From Berghia stephanieae (lineage: Eukaryota; Mollusca; Gastropoda; Nudibranchia; Aeolidiidae), in NCBI GenBank assembly GCA_034508935.3, contig CM067442.1:92272283-92336282 (forward strand): a stretch of DNA of 64,000 nt. Reading direction: 5' to 3'. Below, piece by piece: positions 11,836-24,213 of the stretch. Each line of letters opens with the position of its first letter. Within the stretch, counting starts at the first letter, position 1. The translations under genes were made by a program, and so were the position numbers. Below the pieces are notes generated by a model, which ran no database searches, was not told where the DNA came from, and worked only from the letters and a program-made list of their open reading frames with translations.

Positions 11836-12278
11836 CCCTTTCACCCTTAGAGTCGCTGACTGTTGCTGCTATTGATGGTCCACTACAGTCGCCGAATGTA
11901 TCTGCAGTACATATAGTAGTTAGAGTGCATTGAGAAAACAAGCTTTAGCTTCGTTTTTGAATCATGAAATTCGGTGGAATAGTTGATTTTCAACAGATTT
12001 TTACATTTTCCATATTTTCTTTCATCAGTTTCACTAAGTGTAATTATATGGAGCCACATTTTACAGCTTATATATGTGATAAGTTGATGTTCAAATTATA
12101 TTAATATTTTTTTAAGTAAACATTAGCCTTTTGGATTTTAAATTGCCAAATTTCAGAGTTATGAAGTGGTTAGAACATTTTATTAAAAAATTTATTGTTA
12201 AATGAGTGAATTTGCAAAGTTATCTCCCTTTTTAGGATGATGGATGGGGGATCGGTCAACTTCTTAAGTGTGAAAGGG
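11836..12278. mobile_element. piggyBac-type miniature element with TTAA target
   Basis: 443 bp flanked by TTAA at 11832-11835 and 12279-12282. Termini are CCCTTTCACCCTTAGAG on the left and the inverse of CCCTTTCACACTTAAG on the right. TTAA duplication plus CCC...GGG ends is the piggyBac signature. No coding capacity. The flanking sequence (GGATTCTAGCACAC, CTCTCGGATTCTAG) resembles the small TIR element at 40971-41093. Confidence 0.8.
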
Positions 12279-12911
12279 TTAAGCTGGTTGACCAAATCTT
12301 AACTAAATAATAAGTCGTTACCTCCTATGAGCATCAGATTTTGGCACTCTCGGATTCTAGTTTCCTTTTTTACTTATCCTAAGGGAGTGATAGAATTCAG
12401 AGTACTGTACCAGCTACGTGCCAGATTTTAAATTTAAATGTATTTTATTATTATCATCATTAACAACAATAACAACAACAGCATCAACATCATTTTCATC
12501 ATCATCAGCACCAAACTTTGTATAGCGACATCATATAACAATAAATAGCAAGTTCAAATTGACAGTCAAGACAACGCTTATAACGCTTACTTTCTGACCA
12601 ATGAGGTCGAGTACTTGGAGCACTCTTTTTTTTTCAGCATTGTGTACTTGACTAAATTCAATTTTTGTCTGACTTGATTGACTGCTCTAATTTTTCAATT
12701 ATTATTATTTATTTTTTCTTATTTATATTTATTTATTTAATTGATTAAACGGTGGTGTTTCTTCTAAATTATCTCTTTTGTTTTAGATAATTCATATTGA
12801 TATTCTGGGCATCAAATAAAATGCAACATTTCTCTTTAATATGTGTTTAAGAAAAAAAAACACTCAACTAATTTCAACCAAATTTATTCATCATATTGAT
12901 TAAACATTATA

Positions 12912-13418
12912 CAGTGGACTCCGGATAAGACGATGCCCAGGGGAACCGAGAAATAAATCGACTTATCCGAAAATCAACTTAACCGGAGTGTAACCAAATG
13001 AGCAAAAACGCATGTGAACAAAGCAAACCAATCTAGAATAAGTAAGGCCCTTCATATCGCGCGGTCTCTGTATTGGTCATCAGAGGCTCCTACCCCCAAT
13101 AGCCCCATAGAGGAATCAGAATACATAAAAATCGGAATTTAAGATAAAAAAGCGGAATCAACTTACTGTTATTGACTATGACATGCTTTGCAACAGAAAA
13201 TGTAATAGGCAATCCAAAAGTACTCAAATGATTAAAAATATAAAATGTGTAAAAATGTACAGATTGTGTAAAGAGTAAGAATGGGGTCAAATAATAATAG
13301 AGAACACACAGGTCCTGGCCGTCTGAGAGCAAAGCATTGAATGGATGGATTTAACCTTGTCAGGACCCTCCCCCCCCCCCCCCCCCCACACACACCTAAT
13401 CAAACTCGCGTGCCGGTA

Positions 13419-13461
<43 letters not shown>

Positions 13462-14465
13462 CATACACATGGTTAAAATTAAATAGGGAAAGAAGCTGAC
13501 CGTACTCAATAATATTATTACCGATTGAAGCCAACATAAAATATTACCATGGTCATTGACCTCACGAATTGGAGTCACAATAATAATAATAATACTTCGG
13601 TCAACCCCCCTCCCAAACATGTAATATTATCCGATATCAGCAGCACACACTTTGAAGGGACTAATCAGACACACAAAATGTGTGTTGATTGACCATAGGA
13701 GATGCTGACGAAATAAACCATAGCTCACTTTTTTCACTAGAGATTTTTTTTTTAACTTTCCTCGATGGGAAAGGTGAAAAGCGGAACTTTTGCCTTGAAT
13801 GTTGAATGTGTGCCAATTAAGTGAAATTTTTCCGCGAAAATCGGAAGGGTAGGAACCTCTATGTCAAGGTCATGCTTCTTGTAAATCGTGGAGACAGAAA
13901 TAGCTGGTATGCCATTTCCTATGCGATGATTTTCTGTCGCATGCCAAACTGTCCAAATGCATCGAACCTTCCTTTTCCGCGATAGGTTTTCCATTGTAGT
14001 TGTAGACTTGACTTGAATTCTTCTTGATAAAATTGATACTAATTAAGAGGGCCATTACATGGAATGGCCTGGGATTAGAACAAAAAAAAAATCTTGAACT
14101 TTAAGTTGCGACAATGTAAAATTTGAGATGGAGAAATTAAAGTTATTCAATACTGCTTATGTACATTGAACAAGGACGTCAGGCAAAGCACCTACATCAC
14201 ATCGATGTGCGCCAATCGTTCGCGGATATTCTTAACCACTGAAAATTCTTACTGGTAGCTTTTTTTAACCAATGGAAATACTTGTTTATTTGTGATTTTA
14301 TTGTAGTCATGAGTGATAAGAACATCGACTTAAGCGACATCGACTTATGTGGAGTTTTTTTTTTTTTACTAATGCTATATATAGGAAGAATGGGGAGGGA
14401 CCAAGAAAAAAATCGACTTGGGTAAAAATCGACTTAGGCAACGTCGACGTATCCAGAGTGCACTG
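12912..14465. mobile_element. pogo-type element 2, decayed
   Basis: Left end CAGTGGACTCCGGATAAG, right end the inverse of CAGTGCACTCTGGATACG, flanked by TA (12910-12911 and 14466-14467). Subterminal ATCGACTTA motifs repeat on both sides. The minus strand at 13752-14040 keeps a fragment (IPAISVSTIYKKHDLDIE) that resembles the helix-turn-helix of pogo transposases, but in a broken frame. It also contains a C18 run and a (CA)n tract. Confidence 0.75.
13370..13460. repeat. C18 run and (CA)n microsatellite
   Basis: C homopolymer at 13370-13387, a short ACACAC, then (CA)n at 13420-13460; inside the pogo-type element 2. Confidence 0.95.
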
Positions 14466-14467
14466 TA

Positions 14468-16588
14468 CTTGTATAAAATTTAAACAAAACTACAAGAAAA
14501 AAGGGCAGGGGGAGAGGTATATACCTAAGTATGAATGGTCAAAATCATTGAACAAAAACAAAAACAAAATAAAAGTTCTTCATATCAACTAAATGCTTTT
14601 CATATCAGTAAAACAATCAGCGGTCCTGCCCTTTACTGATATAAAGAGCAAGCCTAACATACAGGATTTGTTGATAGAATCAGCTCTGTAAAACTAGATC
14701 AAGACTTTTCTTATGCACTGCATTGATTTGACTTGACTGTCGAGGCGGGTTGATTTTTTTGGGATGTTTTTTTCTTTCTGGTTAGTCTGGCTTTGTTTAA
14801 CGCACACCTTTTCACTGTGTCTATTCCATAATTTGTCACTTTCATATTTTCAAATTACACTTGTCAACTCGTATTCAATCTTAGTTTTTGTATTTTTCTT
14901 TCTGCTTTGGCATTGTATCATACACACCATTTCAAATTTTTATCTGAAATAAGTGCCTTCTCCTTCATTTGCTGCTTTGATAACGACAAACCTTACAACT
15001 TAGGTGGTTTAAACAACTGAATTGCAAGTGGGACAACAGCAGTTCAGCTACTAGCAAATAATCTCTCTCTTTCTCATTCTCTGGAAAATTACATTGAATT
15101 TGTTTTCCTTGAGAGCATATATCTAGTTACAGTCATGCTTTGCACAAAAGCTTCTTTTCGAATAAAATTCCACATAACTTCAGACAGATAGTAGTTTATT
15201 TATATATATTTTATTTATATATTTCAGTATTTAATTTGGCTAAAAAGACGTGATATTTCATTTTGAAGCTCAAATATTATAAATATTCAAGTTAAATGTT
15301 GCATTTTAGCTAATGCCTATGATAGTCATATTGTAGGCATCTTATTTTACTGTTGTTTTTCACAAATATCCGAGTAAGGTTTGGATACTTTGCCTCACTG
15401 TGGTTATAGAGGTACATTTTTTTTTTCTTTTATCATTTCAGTTCATTTTTTTTTTTTTTGTTGTTGTTGATATTATCACACTTATTTTTCAAGGTGCTGA
15501 TATGAACCAAGCGATGTAAGATCGGTTAATTTCTAAAAGAAAAATAATCAAACTATTATTCTTTGCAAAATATTAAACAAAACGAATATTTATATAAATA
15601 TGATTTGTTGGTGGACTGAATGTATGTGCAAGTGCAAGTGTGCTGTGGATTAATTGAATGTGTGATTTATTTTTTTCTTTACTGAACTTGATGATTTTTA
15701 CAGTTGTTACACTTGATGGGTTGGGTTTTGTTTTGTTTTTGTTGGGTTTTTTTTTTTTTGTTTTTTTTTGGGGGGGGGGGGGTTAATTGAGCAATGAAAT
15801 GGGATATTAAGAACAATCCGGATAAAGTCACCAAAGCAATTGTCTTGGTACAATTGTTGAGTATGTTGAATGTTGTGACAAAATAGTATGGCAATTAATT
15901 GGAATTTCATGTTTTTTCGCTATTTCAGTTAAGTTGTTTGAGCATAAAACCTTACTTCGTTTTGTGAATTTCTAATGTAAGAACAGTGAATTGTGGAGTA
16001 ACAGACCAGATTTCCTCTCTACATCTGGCATCAGCACTGCTCTGAGTTGTGAACCCTTTACAGGGATTTGTGATCTTGTGATATGATACTGTTTTTTGAT
16101 CTGTTGGTCCCTGGTTCAAGTCTTGCTGTTTGGAGAACTCACATTCTTTCGTTGTGCTCATATGAAAAACGAGTACTTCATTGATAGCAGGATTTTTTTA
16201 TATTAAAAAAAAAAAAAATATTGGCTCATGTCATTTCCTAGATGCCAAGTGCCTCACTTGGCTTGGGACTCCTTGTAAAGGCTTTTATATATACATAGGT
16301 AAACATTGCACTTATGAAAGTGCATTTAAAAAAAAGAAGATAGATAACCAAGCAGATAGGTAAATGGATGAATGGGTGGATAGCTGGAGAGAAAGAAAGA
16401 GGGAGGGAGGGAGGTGAGAGATTATGTTACTGTTACAAAGCATCCTCATATTATGATTCTTTTGTTTAATGCACAAAATTAAAAACTTTGTTTTTACCGC
16501 TATTATTACTAGCAATGGTAACGTCAATTGGAAATTTTCATAGATAAATAAAGTGAAGGCGTTATTATGATTTTACTTCACAATTTCC
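14468..16588. other. Intergenic, no gene seen
   Basis: AT-rich sequence with T and G runs (G12 at about 15771-15782). A weak tRNA-like stretch at 16062-16128 has a B-box-like GGTTCAAGTCT and might be a SINE head. Nothing else recognisable. Confidence 0.5.
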
Positions 16589-16689
16589 AAATAACGATAA
16601 ATATTGAATTGTAAGCTTCAATTTATTAGACAAAGACAGATAGTGTGAAAATAATAAATTGAAGCTTACAATTCAATTTTTCGTTATTT
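16589..16689. repeat. Fold-back hairpin repeat, copy 1
   Basis: Arms 16589-16628 and 16652-16689 (core TTGAATTGTAAGCTTCAATT) pair almost perfectly around a 23-base loop. The sequence just downstream (CTTCGAGCTTCAAACAGCAA) recurs beside a related hairpin at 38325-38456, so this is a dispersed fold-back family. Confidence 0.8.
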
Positions 16690-17010
16690 TTTTCTTCGAG
16701 CTTCAAACAGCAACTTTGTCATTATTTATATATCCAGTAACAACATTGTTACTGCTCCACAATTTGAAATTAAGTTTCACAGTTCAATAGTTAAGGTGTA
16801 TTATAATTGTTTCCAGGTAAAATGGTAAGGCTTTGCTTTATCCTTGTACCGTGTTGTTACTTATAAACAATATTAATACAGTTTTAATTATTGATGCTTG
16901 CTATTCTTATATTAGTTGCCATTACTAATTCTAATTAAAATCTGAATGAATGACTCGTGTAGGTAATAGTAATTGGGAATTGTCTTGTGCAACAGATGAA
17001 ATTCACTTTT

Positions 17011-17552
17011 CTGGGTGGGGATCCTGACCTCCCATAGTAGACAGGGAGGTACATGCTGTGTCTTCTATTCCCCCCAAACCCGTTTTCCAATTGTTTCCTG
17101 TCATTGTCTTGGAATGAGATTTCTTAGTTTTGTCCTGATCCTTGCCGGAGTTCCTTGGCTGCGAGGGAAACAGTCGAATGTATAGTTATAGTTTTGGGAG
17201 ATGATATTTTTTTCCTTGTAAATCATCTCTCTGTTATGCATTGTATTATGTTTAGTTTACATATTATATAATATGATTGGTAGACATGTGAGTGTATTCC
17301 TCTTAGTTGGGACCTGTGCTTGTGTCTGGATGAGACTTTTAGGTGATCTCAAACTAAGTAATTTGACAGTGTGCTCTTTGAATCTACATCTGTTCCCTAT
17401 TTGAACCAATTCCCTTTTGTCTAACCTTTTCTTTTGTGCTTTAATTGTAATTCTAGAACTTTTAAATATCCCATTTTATTCCTTTTTACTGGCGCTGATA
17501 TGACCTTAATTGTGTTGCAAGCGCCGTAAAACACTTAAAAACAAAAACGAAC
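17011..17552 (+). mobile_element. SINE-like retroposon, GCGCCGTAAAACCC family, full copy 1
   Basis: Starts CTGGGTGGGGATCCTGACC and ends GCGCCGTAAAACACTTAAAA plus an A-rich tail. Flanked by AAATTCACTTTT at 16999-17010 and 17553-17564, a perfect 12-bp target-site duplication. Together with the A-rich 3' end this shows copying through RNA by target-primed insertion. No open frame runs through it. It contains no tRNA-like A/B boxes that I can see, so its promoter type is unknown. Confidence 0.85.
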
Positions 17553-17991
17553 AAATTCACTTTTAATTTACCATTCCCATGAACTATGATGTAATCTTTA
17601 TTAAATGTGAAAGTTTTGCACACAAAAAAAAAAACATTTAGAAGAGAGACATTAGTTAAACTATTTTATTTATTATTATTATTTTTTTAATACGAACAAT
17701 TTGGATGTGGTATGTACTATCTTCCATAGCTTTTGAAATGAGCTGAAATAGAAAACACTTAAGATGAAATGTGGAAATAGTAAATGCATACCTTTGTCCA
17801 TTTTTTTTCTCCTTTTCTGTTGTATGAATTTTTGGTGACACTCAGTCTAGACAAACTGGCACCAGATGTCAAAATTGAGACAAGACAATTGATGGTCGAA
17901 AAGAAGGGGGTGGGGAGGGGTAAATGAGTCTAGATTTTTATGGTTTTATTATTTAAAATGATAAGACAACGTTATTATCAAATCATGATTG

Positions 17992-18502
17992 CCTGGGTGG
18001 GGTTCCTGAGCTCTCATAGTGGGCAGGGGGGGGGGGGGGGGTACATACTGTGTCTTCTATCCCCTCTTATCTGTTTTCCAACATGCTTTCTGTCTTTGTC
18101 TTGGAATGAGATTACTTGGTTTTGTCATGGCCTTGGTCGGAGTCCAGCTGGGAGGGAAACAGTCAAATGCATTGTTAGTTTTGGGAGATGATATTTTTTT
18201 TCTTGTAAATCATCTCTCTGTTATGTATTATTATATTTGTTATTTTGAATTTATAATGTAAGCATTTGAGTGTATTCCTCTTTGTTGGATTTTGTGCTTG
18301 TGTCCGGATGAGACATAGGTGGTCTCAAACTAAGTACTTTGATAGTGTGCTCTTGGAATCTACATCTGATCCCTATTTGTTCCCAGTTCCCCTATGTCTT
18401 ACTTTTTCTTGGATGATTTATTTGTAATTCAAGAACTTTTTACTGATATAACCTAAATGTGTTGCAATTGCAAGCGCCGTAAAACCCTTAAAAACAAACA
18501 AA
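17992..18502 (+). mobile_element. SINE-like retroposon, GCGCCGTAAAACCC family, full copy 2
   Basis: Same start and end as the copy at 17011. Perfect 13-bp target-site duplication CAAATCATGATTG at 17979-17991 and 18503-18515. It contains a G17 run near 18027-18043. Copies 1, 2 and 3 sit in tandem-like order within 2.3 kb, each with its own duplication, so they are separate insertions and not a tandem array. Confidence 0.88.
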
Positions 18503-18595
18503 CAAATCATGATTGTCCTATTTTTTATTTAAAGTGAGTGGAATAGGGCATTTTTAAAAAACGCTTGTGGAAATCGAAATCACCTTTCAAGATTT

Positions 18596-18800
18596 CACCT
18601 ATGAGGTTTAGTGGTATGACACTCAGCTTTTATCTTTAGATCCCTGGTTACAGGCCTGCCATGGGAGGCACAAAGTTGGGTGCTTGGAAAGTCTATTCAC
18701 ATCCTCTTACTCTTATACCATACTTAAATGTAAAATGGGTACCTGGTCAATATCAGTGTTGATTTTTTAAAAAAATAATGTAATATTGCCTTACAAGCCA
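18596..18800 (+). mobile_element. Probable tRNA-derived SINE, degenerate
   Basis: A-box-like GTTTAGTGGTATGAC (about 18606) and B-box-like GGTTACAGGCC (about 18646) at tRNA spacing, then CAAAGTTGGGTGCTTGG and AAATGGGTACCTGGTCAATA, an arrangement common in invertebrate SINEs. No clear target duplication. Confidence 0.5.
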
Positions 18801-18830
18801 CATGTCCAAAGTTGCTGTTGACCTGGGACC

Positions 18831-19299
18831 TTGGGTGGGGTTCCTGACCTCCCATAGTGGGCAGGGAGGTATTTACTGTGTCTTCTGGCTGGATGCCCTT
18901 GCTGAGAGGGAAACAAGTCAAATGTATAGGTAGTTTTGGGAGATATTTTTTTCCTTGTAAGACATCTCTCTTATGCTCTGTATTTTGTTTTGTTTACATA
19001 TTATATGATTTGTAAACATTTGAGTGTGTTCCTCTTAGTAGAGACCTATGCTGGTGTCTGGATGAGACTTTTAGGTGATGTCAAACTAAGTTACTTTGAT
19101 AGTGTGCTCTTGGAATCTACATCTGTTTCCCATTTGAACCAATTTCCCTTTGTCTTACCTTTTCTTGGTTGGTTTAATTGTAATACTAGAACTTGTTACT
19201 ATTACTATCCCATTTTCTTCCTTTACTTTTTACTGGTGCTGATATGACCTTAATGTGTTGCAAGTGCCACAAAACCCTTAGACACAAAATAAAACAGAT
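18831..19299 (+). mobile_element. SINE-like retroposon, GCGCCGTAAAACCC family, copy 3 with internal deletion
   Basis: Starts TTGGGTGGGGTTCCTGACC and ends GTGCCACAAAACCCTTAGAC. Short duplication CTGGGACC at 18823-18830 and 19300-19307. Roughly 80 bp are missing after CTGTGTCTTCT compared with copies 1 and 2. Confidence 0.8.
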
Positions 19300-19595
19300 C
19301 TGGGACCCTTTATAAAGTGCATAGGAGATGATTTTGCAATAGGGACCCTCCATCAAGATGTCCTCAGCTTTCCTCATCGGCGTTGGACTGTCCATCGTTG
19401 TCCAATCCTTGACATTATTTATACAGCATTTTGTTTGTCGTTCTCTCCTTCTGCCTCTCTCCAAGGTCCCTCACATGATGGTTTTTGCCAAAGTCTCATG
19501 GCGAGAAACATGACCAAATGAAAACAAGTTTCTTCTTTTTTTCTATAGACAGGAGATATTCATGTGGTCCTGTTAGAGAAAGAACTCCTCTGTAT

Positions 19596-19975
19596 CTGTC
19601 ATCTGCATTTTTTGCGGCCGCAAATATCAGGGCGATCCGCTAATTTTGGCAAATTTCCCAAAATTGGCAAATCGTGGCAAATTTTGGGGAAAAAAAGAAG
19701 CGAAAACAAAATAACAAGAGAAAAAAGTGCGAAATTTGAGAAATGTTGCAGCTTTGCCTGGGCCCAAACCAAGGGAAGCTACTCTCTACGGATAATGATC
19801 CTTTAAAATCTTTGTAACAACGCTATTCACAGTCATTTCATTTCTCAAGTCAAATAAATCGAGTCACTTACACTTCCAACTTCAGTTATGGATCGTTTCA
19901 TCAAAAAATCTTCAAATAAGGACCCAAAGTGCGGCAAATTTTAGGTCCCAATTTGGCAAAATATGCAGATGACAG
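19596..19975. mobile_element. TIR miniature element with 11-bp target duplication
   Basis: Ends are CTGTCATCTGCAT and its exact inverse (about 20 bp with mismatches beyond). CTCCTCTGTAT flanks it at 19585-19595 and 19976-19986. Inside are several copies of TTGGCAAATTT near both ends, probably transposase binding repeats. An 11-bp duplication suggests a Mutator-like element, but 8 bp plus chance identity (hAT) is possible. No coding sequence. Confidence 0.82.
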
Positions 19976-20254
19976 CTCCTCTGTATATCTCTATTTATTT
20001 TTCTTCCAATTATTGCATCAAAAATTCGCTTGTCAAATTTTTCCTATTTTACAAAAAGCGCGACTGTTTTGTAATGGCTTATACTTATAGCATCTTCCAG
20101 AAATTTTCACCACAAAAAACTTGAATAACGATGGAAAACAATGCATTAAACTGGATGTTTCTATCAGTTCTAGTTTATAAGCTATTTCAATCCTTTTCGG
20201 GTAGTAATAAAAAAGACCCTGTATATTTTTTAATGCTCTGGGGAAATCAAGGAT

Positions 20255-20258
<4 letters not shown>

Positions 20259-20311
<53 letters not shown>
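20259..20311. repeat. (CT)n microsatellite
   Basis: Uninterrupted CT dinucleotides. Confidence 0.95.
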
Positions 20312-20316
<5 letters not shown>

Positions 20317-21286
20317 AATTTAAATTTATTTATAACAATTTGTTTTGTTTGGAGGTTTTTTTTTTACATGAACATGGTGTTTGTATTGGACGAGGATTCT
20401 CAATTTAATAATTGCATTAAATAACCAAAAATAAAATTACCTCTGTATTTATATCATATGTCGTTTATAATATTTATGTTGTACATTGAAAAGTAAAATA
20501 TGATACCCATTACTCATGATTTGTTACCTTAATTAGCAATGACTATCCCGCACAAATCTTTGGGCCTCTTTTTCGCTCACGCAGTGCCCAAATTCGCGAC
20601 AAAATATGGGACGAAGCCGTTCCGTACATGCTATTTTAAAAAATTAATTACGAAGCTGTTTATCGCTGAATATGACTGAAAGTTGGCACACAGTTAGAAA
20701 AGAGGTCATTTTAGATTATGTCAAGCGACAAAACTCGTACGATTACCAGAAGACCTTTAAAAATAGATTTTTACTCTTTGGAGTACAATATTTCTAAAAC
20801 TACAAAGAGGAGAGATTTTGTCGCTCATAAGGTTATATATGCACATTTCTTCTATTCATATTTCAAATTTCATTGGATTATGATAAGTACTTTTCCCGTA
20901 TTCTCACAAAACATCAACCCAATTTGCATTTCAATGAGTGAAAATATGGAGATGGCCATTTTGCTCCACCATCGCGCGACACGAAAATGACGTGAGCGAG
21001 GCAAGGCTGCCAGGTGGCCAGACTTTAACCTGACCAAATTCGACTTCAAAAGTGGCTAAATAGAAAATCATATGGCTTTCACTATTAAGACTGGCCCACT
21101 TAAAACGAACTAAATTTTAACATAAAGAAAATTGAATAGACTAGGATAAATGTCAATGAGACAAAAATAGATGAATAAAATTTAATAAAAGAAGCAAAAT
21201 TATATATTTGGCCACACACGTGGCCATCTGGCAACTTCTTCGCGGTGACTGACGACACAAATCCTCGCGGGCTTTTTTAAAATTAA

Positions 21287-21974
21287 CCCATTGCCGCCCA
21301 AATCGTCCGTAATCGCCCGCTCAAAAAACATCTCAGTCCAAATCGGCCGATATCGCCCGCCAGGTACCCAGCATCTTTGAACCCGTAAACTAAAAACGTG
21401 TGTCGAACCACTTCTTTTTATTTAGAAAACGAAAGTAGAGAAAGAGTGAAAGTGAAACTAGAAATTTCCCGATCGTTTTTATCTCAATTCGTTTGTCTGC
21501 TGTGATTTTTTTAAGTTTGTCAACCAAATCGGTTGTGGTAACGTCCTTTTTTTTAATTTTTTTTTTTTGCTGGAATGGCGTTTGAATTCCTCAATTCTCG
21601 GGCGTGATCAACGTTTTTTAATGGATAGTGATGATGATAGTGCTCATTCAGACACTGAATCAGACATTGAGGTTGAGTTGGATGCGTATTTTCATGACAT
21701 TGACAATGGATTTCATTTGTTTTAATAATATTACATATTTTTCAACTTTAACATTTTTTTTCAAATCAAAATATGTATCAATAGTTCAAAACAATACATC
21801 AAATTAAAGGCCATTCATTCTTCTTTTCAAAACAACTTTTATTTTGTTTCTAGCATGCCTCATATTCTTGCAATTAATTTTTTAATGAAGTGTACTATGA
21901 CATTTGGAAGAGTTATCTCCCCTCGCATGGTCTGTGAGAGACATTTTTTCAGATTATGCCCGGGCAGCAATGGG
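21287..21974 (+). mobile_element. piggyBac-type element with a transposase N-terminal remnant
   Basis: Flanked by TTAA (21283-21286 and 21975-21978). Ends CCCATTGCCGCCC on the left and the inverse of CCCATTGCTGCCC on the right. The uninterrupted TTAA site is seen in the sister TIR element near 5308 (AAAATTAAGGTATT). A 34-codon frame at 21621-21725 (MDSDDDSAHSDTESDIEVEL...) looks like the acidic N-terminus of piggyBac transposases; the catalytic part is absent. Confidence 0.85.
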
Positions 21975-22212
21975 TTAAGGCATTGTTATGTCATATGGAT
22001 AGTAGATTAACTCTCTCTCTCTCTCTCTCTCAAATAAATACTAGAAATAACATAAGCCATGGTCTCACGGGACTGATTGATAATAATTTAGCAGGCATTT
22101 TTCGTTTGATTTGTATGTGTTGTTGTAGACACAAAATTACACTTCGGAAAAGTTCCAAATGATCAATATTATGTATATTTTAAAACAAAATTATAGTTGA
22201 CCCTAGCCATAC

Positions 22213-24213
22213 TTACATATCATTCAAACATAGACTCAAAGAGGCGACAATTAAGGCAAAGCGTATCTACTATCTTGATAAAGTTGATAACATAAAAAGT
22301 CCGAAGGAGTTTTATAAAATCTCAAATAAGCTTCTAGGCAAAGAGATCAAAACAAGCCTGCCACACCACACTGACGACAAGCAACTCGCGGACTGCTTTG
22401 TAGAGTATTTCATGAATAAAATAACAACGATACGGAGTGAACTTGACACAGACGAAACAGAAGCAGAATATACCTCTTTTTATGGTGAACCCTTAACATC
22501 TTTCAAAGAAATTTCAATAAATGACACAAAGAAAACGATTCTCTCTAGTCCTAGCAAATCATGTAGGCTCGACCCTTTACCAACATCCCTTTTGAAGGAG
22601 TGTATTGATGAACTTGCACCTTACATCACTGAATTGATTAATCAATCATTAAGGGAGGGAGTTGTTCCAGAAAGCTTCAAGAAAGCATTGGTGAAGCCAT
22701 TGTTGAAGAAAGCGGGACTTGACAGTGATAATTTTAAAAACTTTAGGCCTGTATCAAATCTACCATTCATTTCCAAAATTCTAGAAAAGATTGTACTAAA
22801 ACAACTTTCTTGTCACGTGAAACATAATAACCTCGATGAGTGCTTTCAATCGGCCTATCGGCAAAATCATAGCACAGAAACAGCATTGATGAGAATCACA
22901 AATGACTTGCTGCAAATTATTGATCAAGGAAAAACCACCATCCTTAGTCTTCTCGATCTTTCGGCGGCCTTTGACACCATCGACCATGCCATACTACTTC
23001 GAAGGCTACAAGTTACTTTCGGCATATCGGGCACTGCTCTAAACTGGTTTGCATCATATCTTACTCAAAGAACTCAATCAGTTTTAATTGGGGAAGTAAC
23101 TTCGTCAGAGCGTGACCTTCATTTTGGTGTACCTCAAGGATCCGTTTTAGGTCCAGTCCTTTTTGTACTTTACACTTCCCCTGTTGTGAGAATCTTAGAG
23201 CAACATTCTCTCGCTTACCATATGTACGCCGACGATACCCAGATATATAGCATGTGTTTGCAATCCGATATAGTTTCAAAGATAACTGTTTACGAACAAT
23301 GCATCAACCATGTGATGAGATGGATGTCTGCAAATAGATTAAAATTAAATGGCGACAAGACTGAAGCCTTATTCATTGCTAGTTCAAATAATAAGACAGA
23401 TCCATTTACACTGGCACTGACAATCAACGATAATGATAAAATACAACTCACAACATCAGCAAAAAATCTCGGCATCACCCTGGAGAGTGATCTGTCTATG
23501 AACAAACATATTAACAATGTGAGAACAAGTGCTATCTGCATTCTAAGAAATATCAGAACAATCAGACCATTTATTAATAGGGAAACTTGCAACAAATTGG
23601 TAACATCTTTGATATTCCCGAAAATGGACTACTGCAATGCACTGTTTGTTAGTCTAACAAAGGACAAAATAAACAAACTCCAGAAAATACAGAACATGGC
23701 AGCCCGCGTTGTACTACAGAAAGACAGAAAAACTGCAGCTCCCGAATTACTACAGCAGCTGCATTGGCTGCCAGTGGACCAGCGGATTAAATATAAATCT
23801 TCAACTATCGTTTTCAAATGCCTGGAGGGCTCGTCACCAGCATATCTCTCAAACCTCGTTGAACGGTATAACCCACAGCGATCGCTTCGATCAACGAACG
23901 ACCTCAAATTGAAAACACCCCGCTGTCGAGTGAAGGCTGGTGAACGCGCCTTTCAGCATTCTGGTCCAAGGTTGTGGAATTTACTACCACTAGAGATACG
24001 TTCTTCGTCTTCACTAGAGGAATTCAAGCGTCGATTGAAGACATTCTTATTCCGACAGGCTTTCTTTTGATTATGTGTATAATTAGCGTTGTTCGTGTAC
24101 TGTGTTAGGGCTTCATTATTAAGTTAATCTTTGTTATGCGCCCAGAGCCCTCCTGATGAAGGGATGTTTGGCGCACTATAAATCTATACCATTATTATTA
24201 TTATTATTACTTT
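22213..24213 (+). mobile_element. CR1/L2-like LINE, 5'-truncated, reverse transcriptase intact
   Basis: An open frame runs from the insertion point to TGA at 24068-24070 (552 residues from the ATG at 22412; the frame is open upstream to about 22215). It has reverse transcriptase motifs SAAFDTIDHAILLRRL, GVPQGSVLGPVLF and YADDTQIY, followed by the CR1/L2-type C-terminus (LHWLPVDQRIKYKSS, GPRLWNLLP, FKRRLKTFLF). The endonuclease half is missing. The 3' UTR ends GGCGCACTATAAATCTATACC and an (ATT)n tail. The copy at 4561-5953 shows the empty site CCATACAGCT, so the ends are known; the duplication is at most TAC. The intact frame means recent insertion. Confidence 0.92.

Noticed and set aside
17011-19299. 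Tandem array or segmental duplication of a 520-bp unit
   Set aside because: Each copy has its own A-rich end and target-site duplication, so they are independent insertions.
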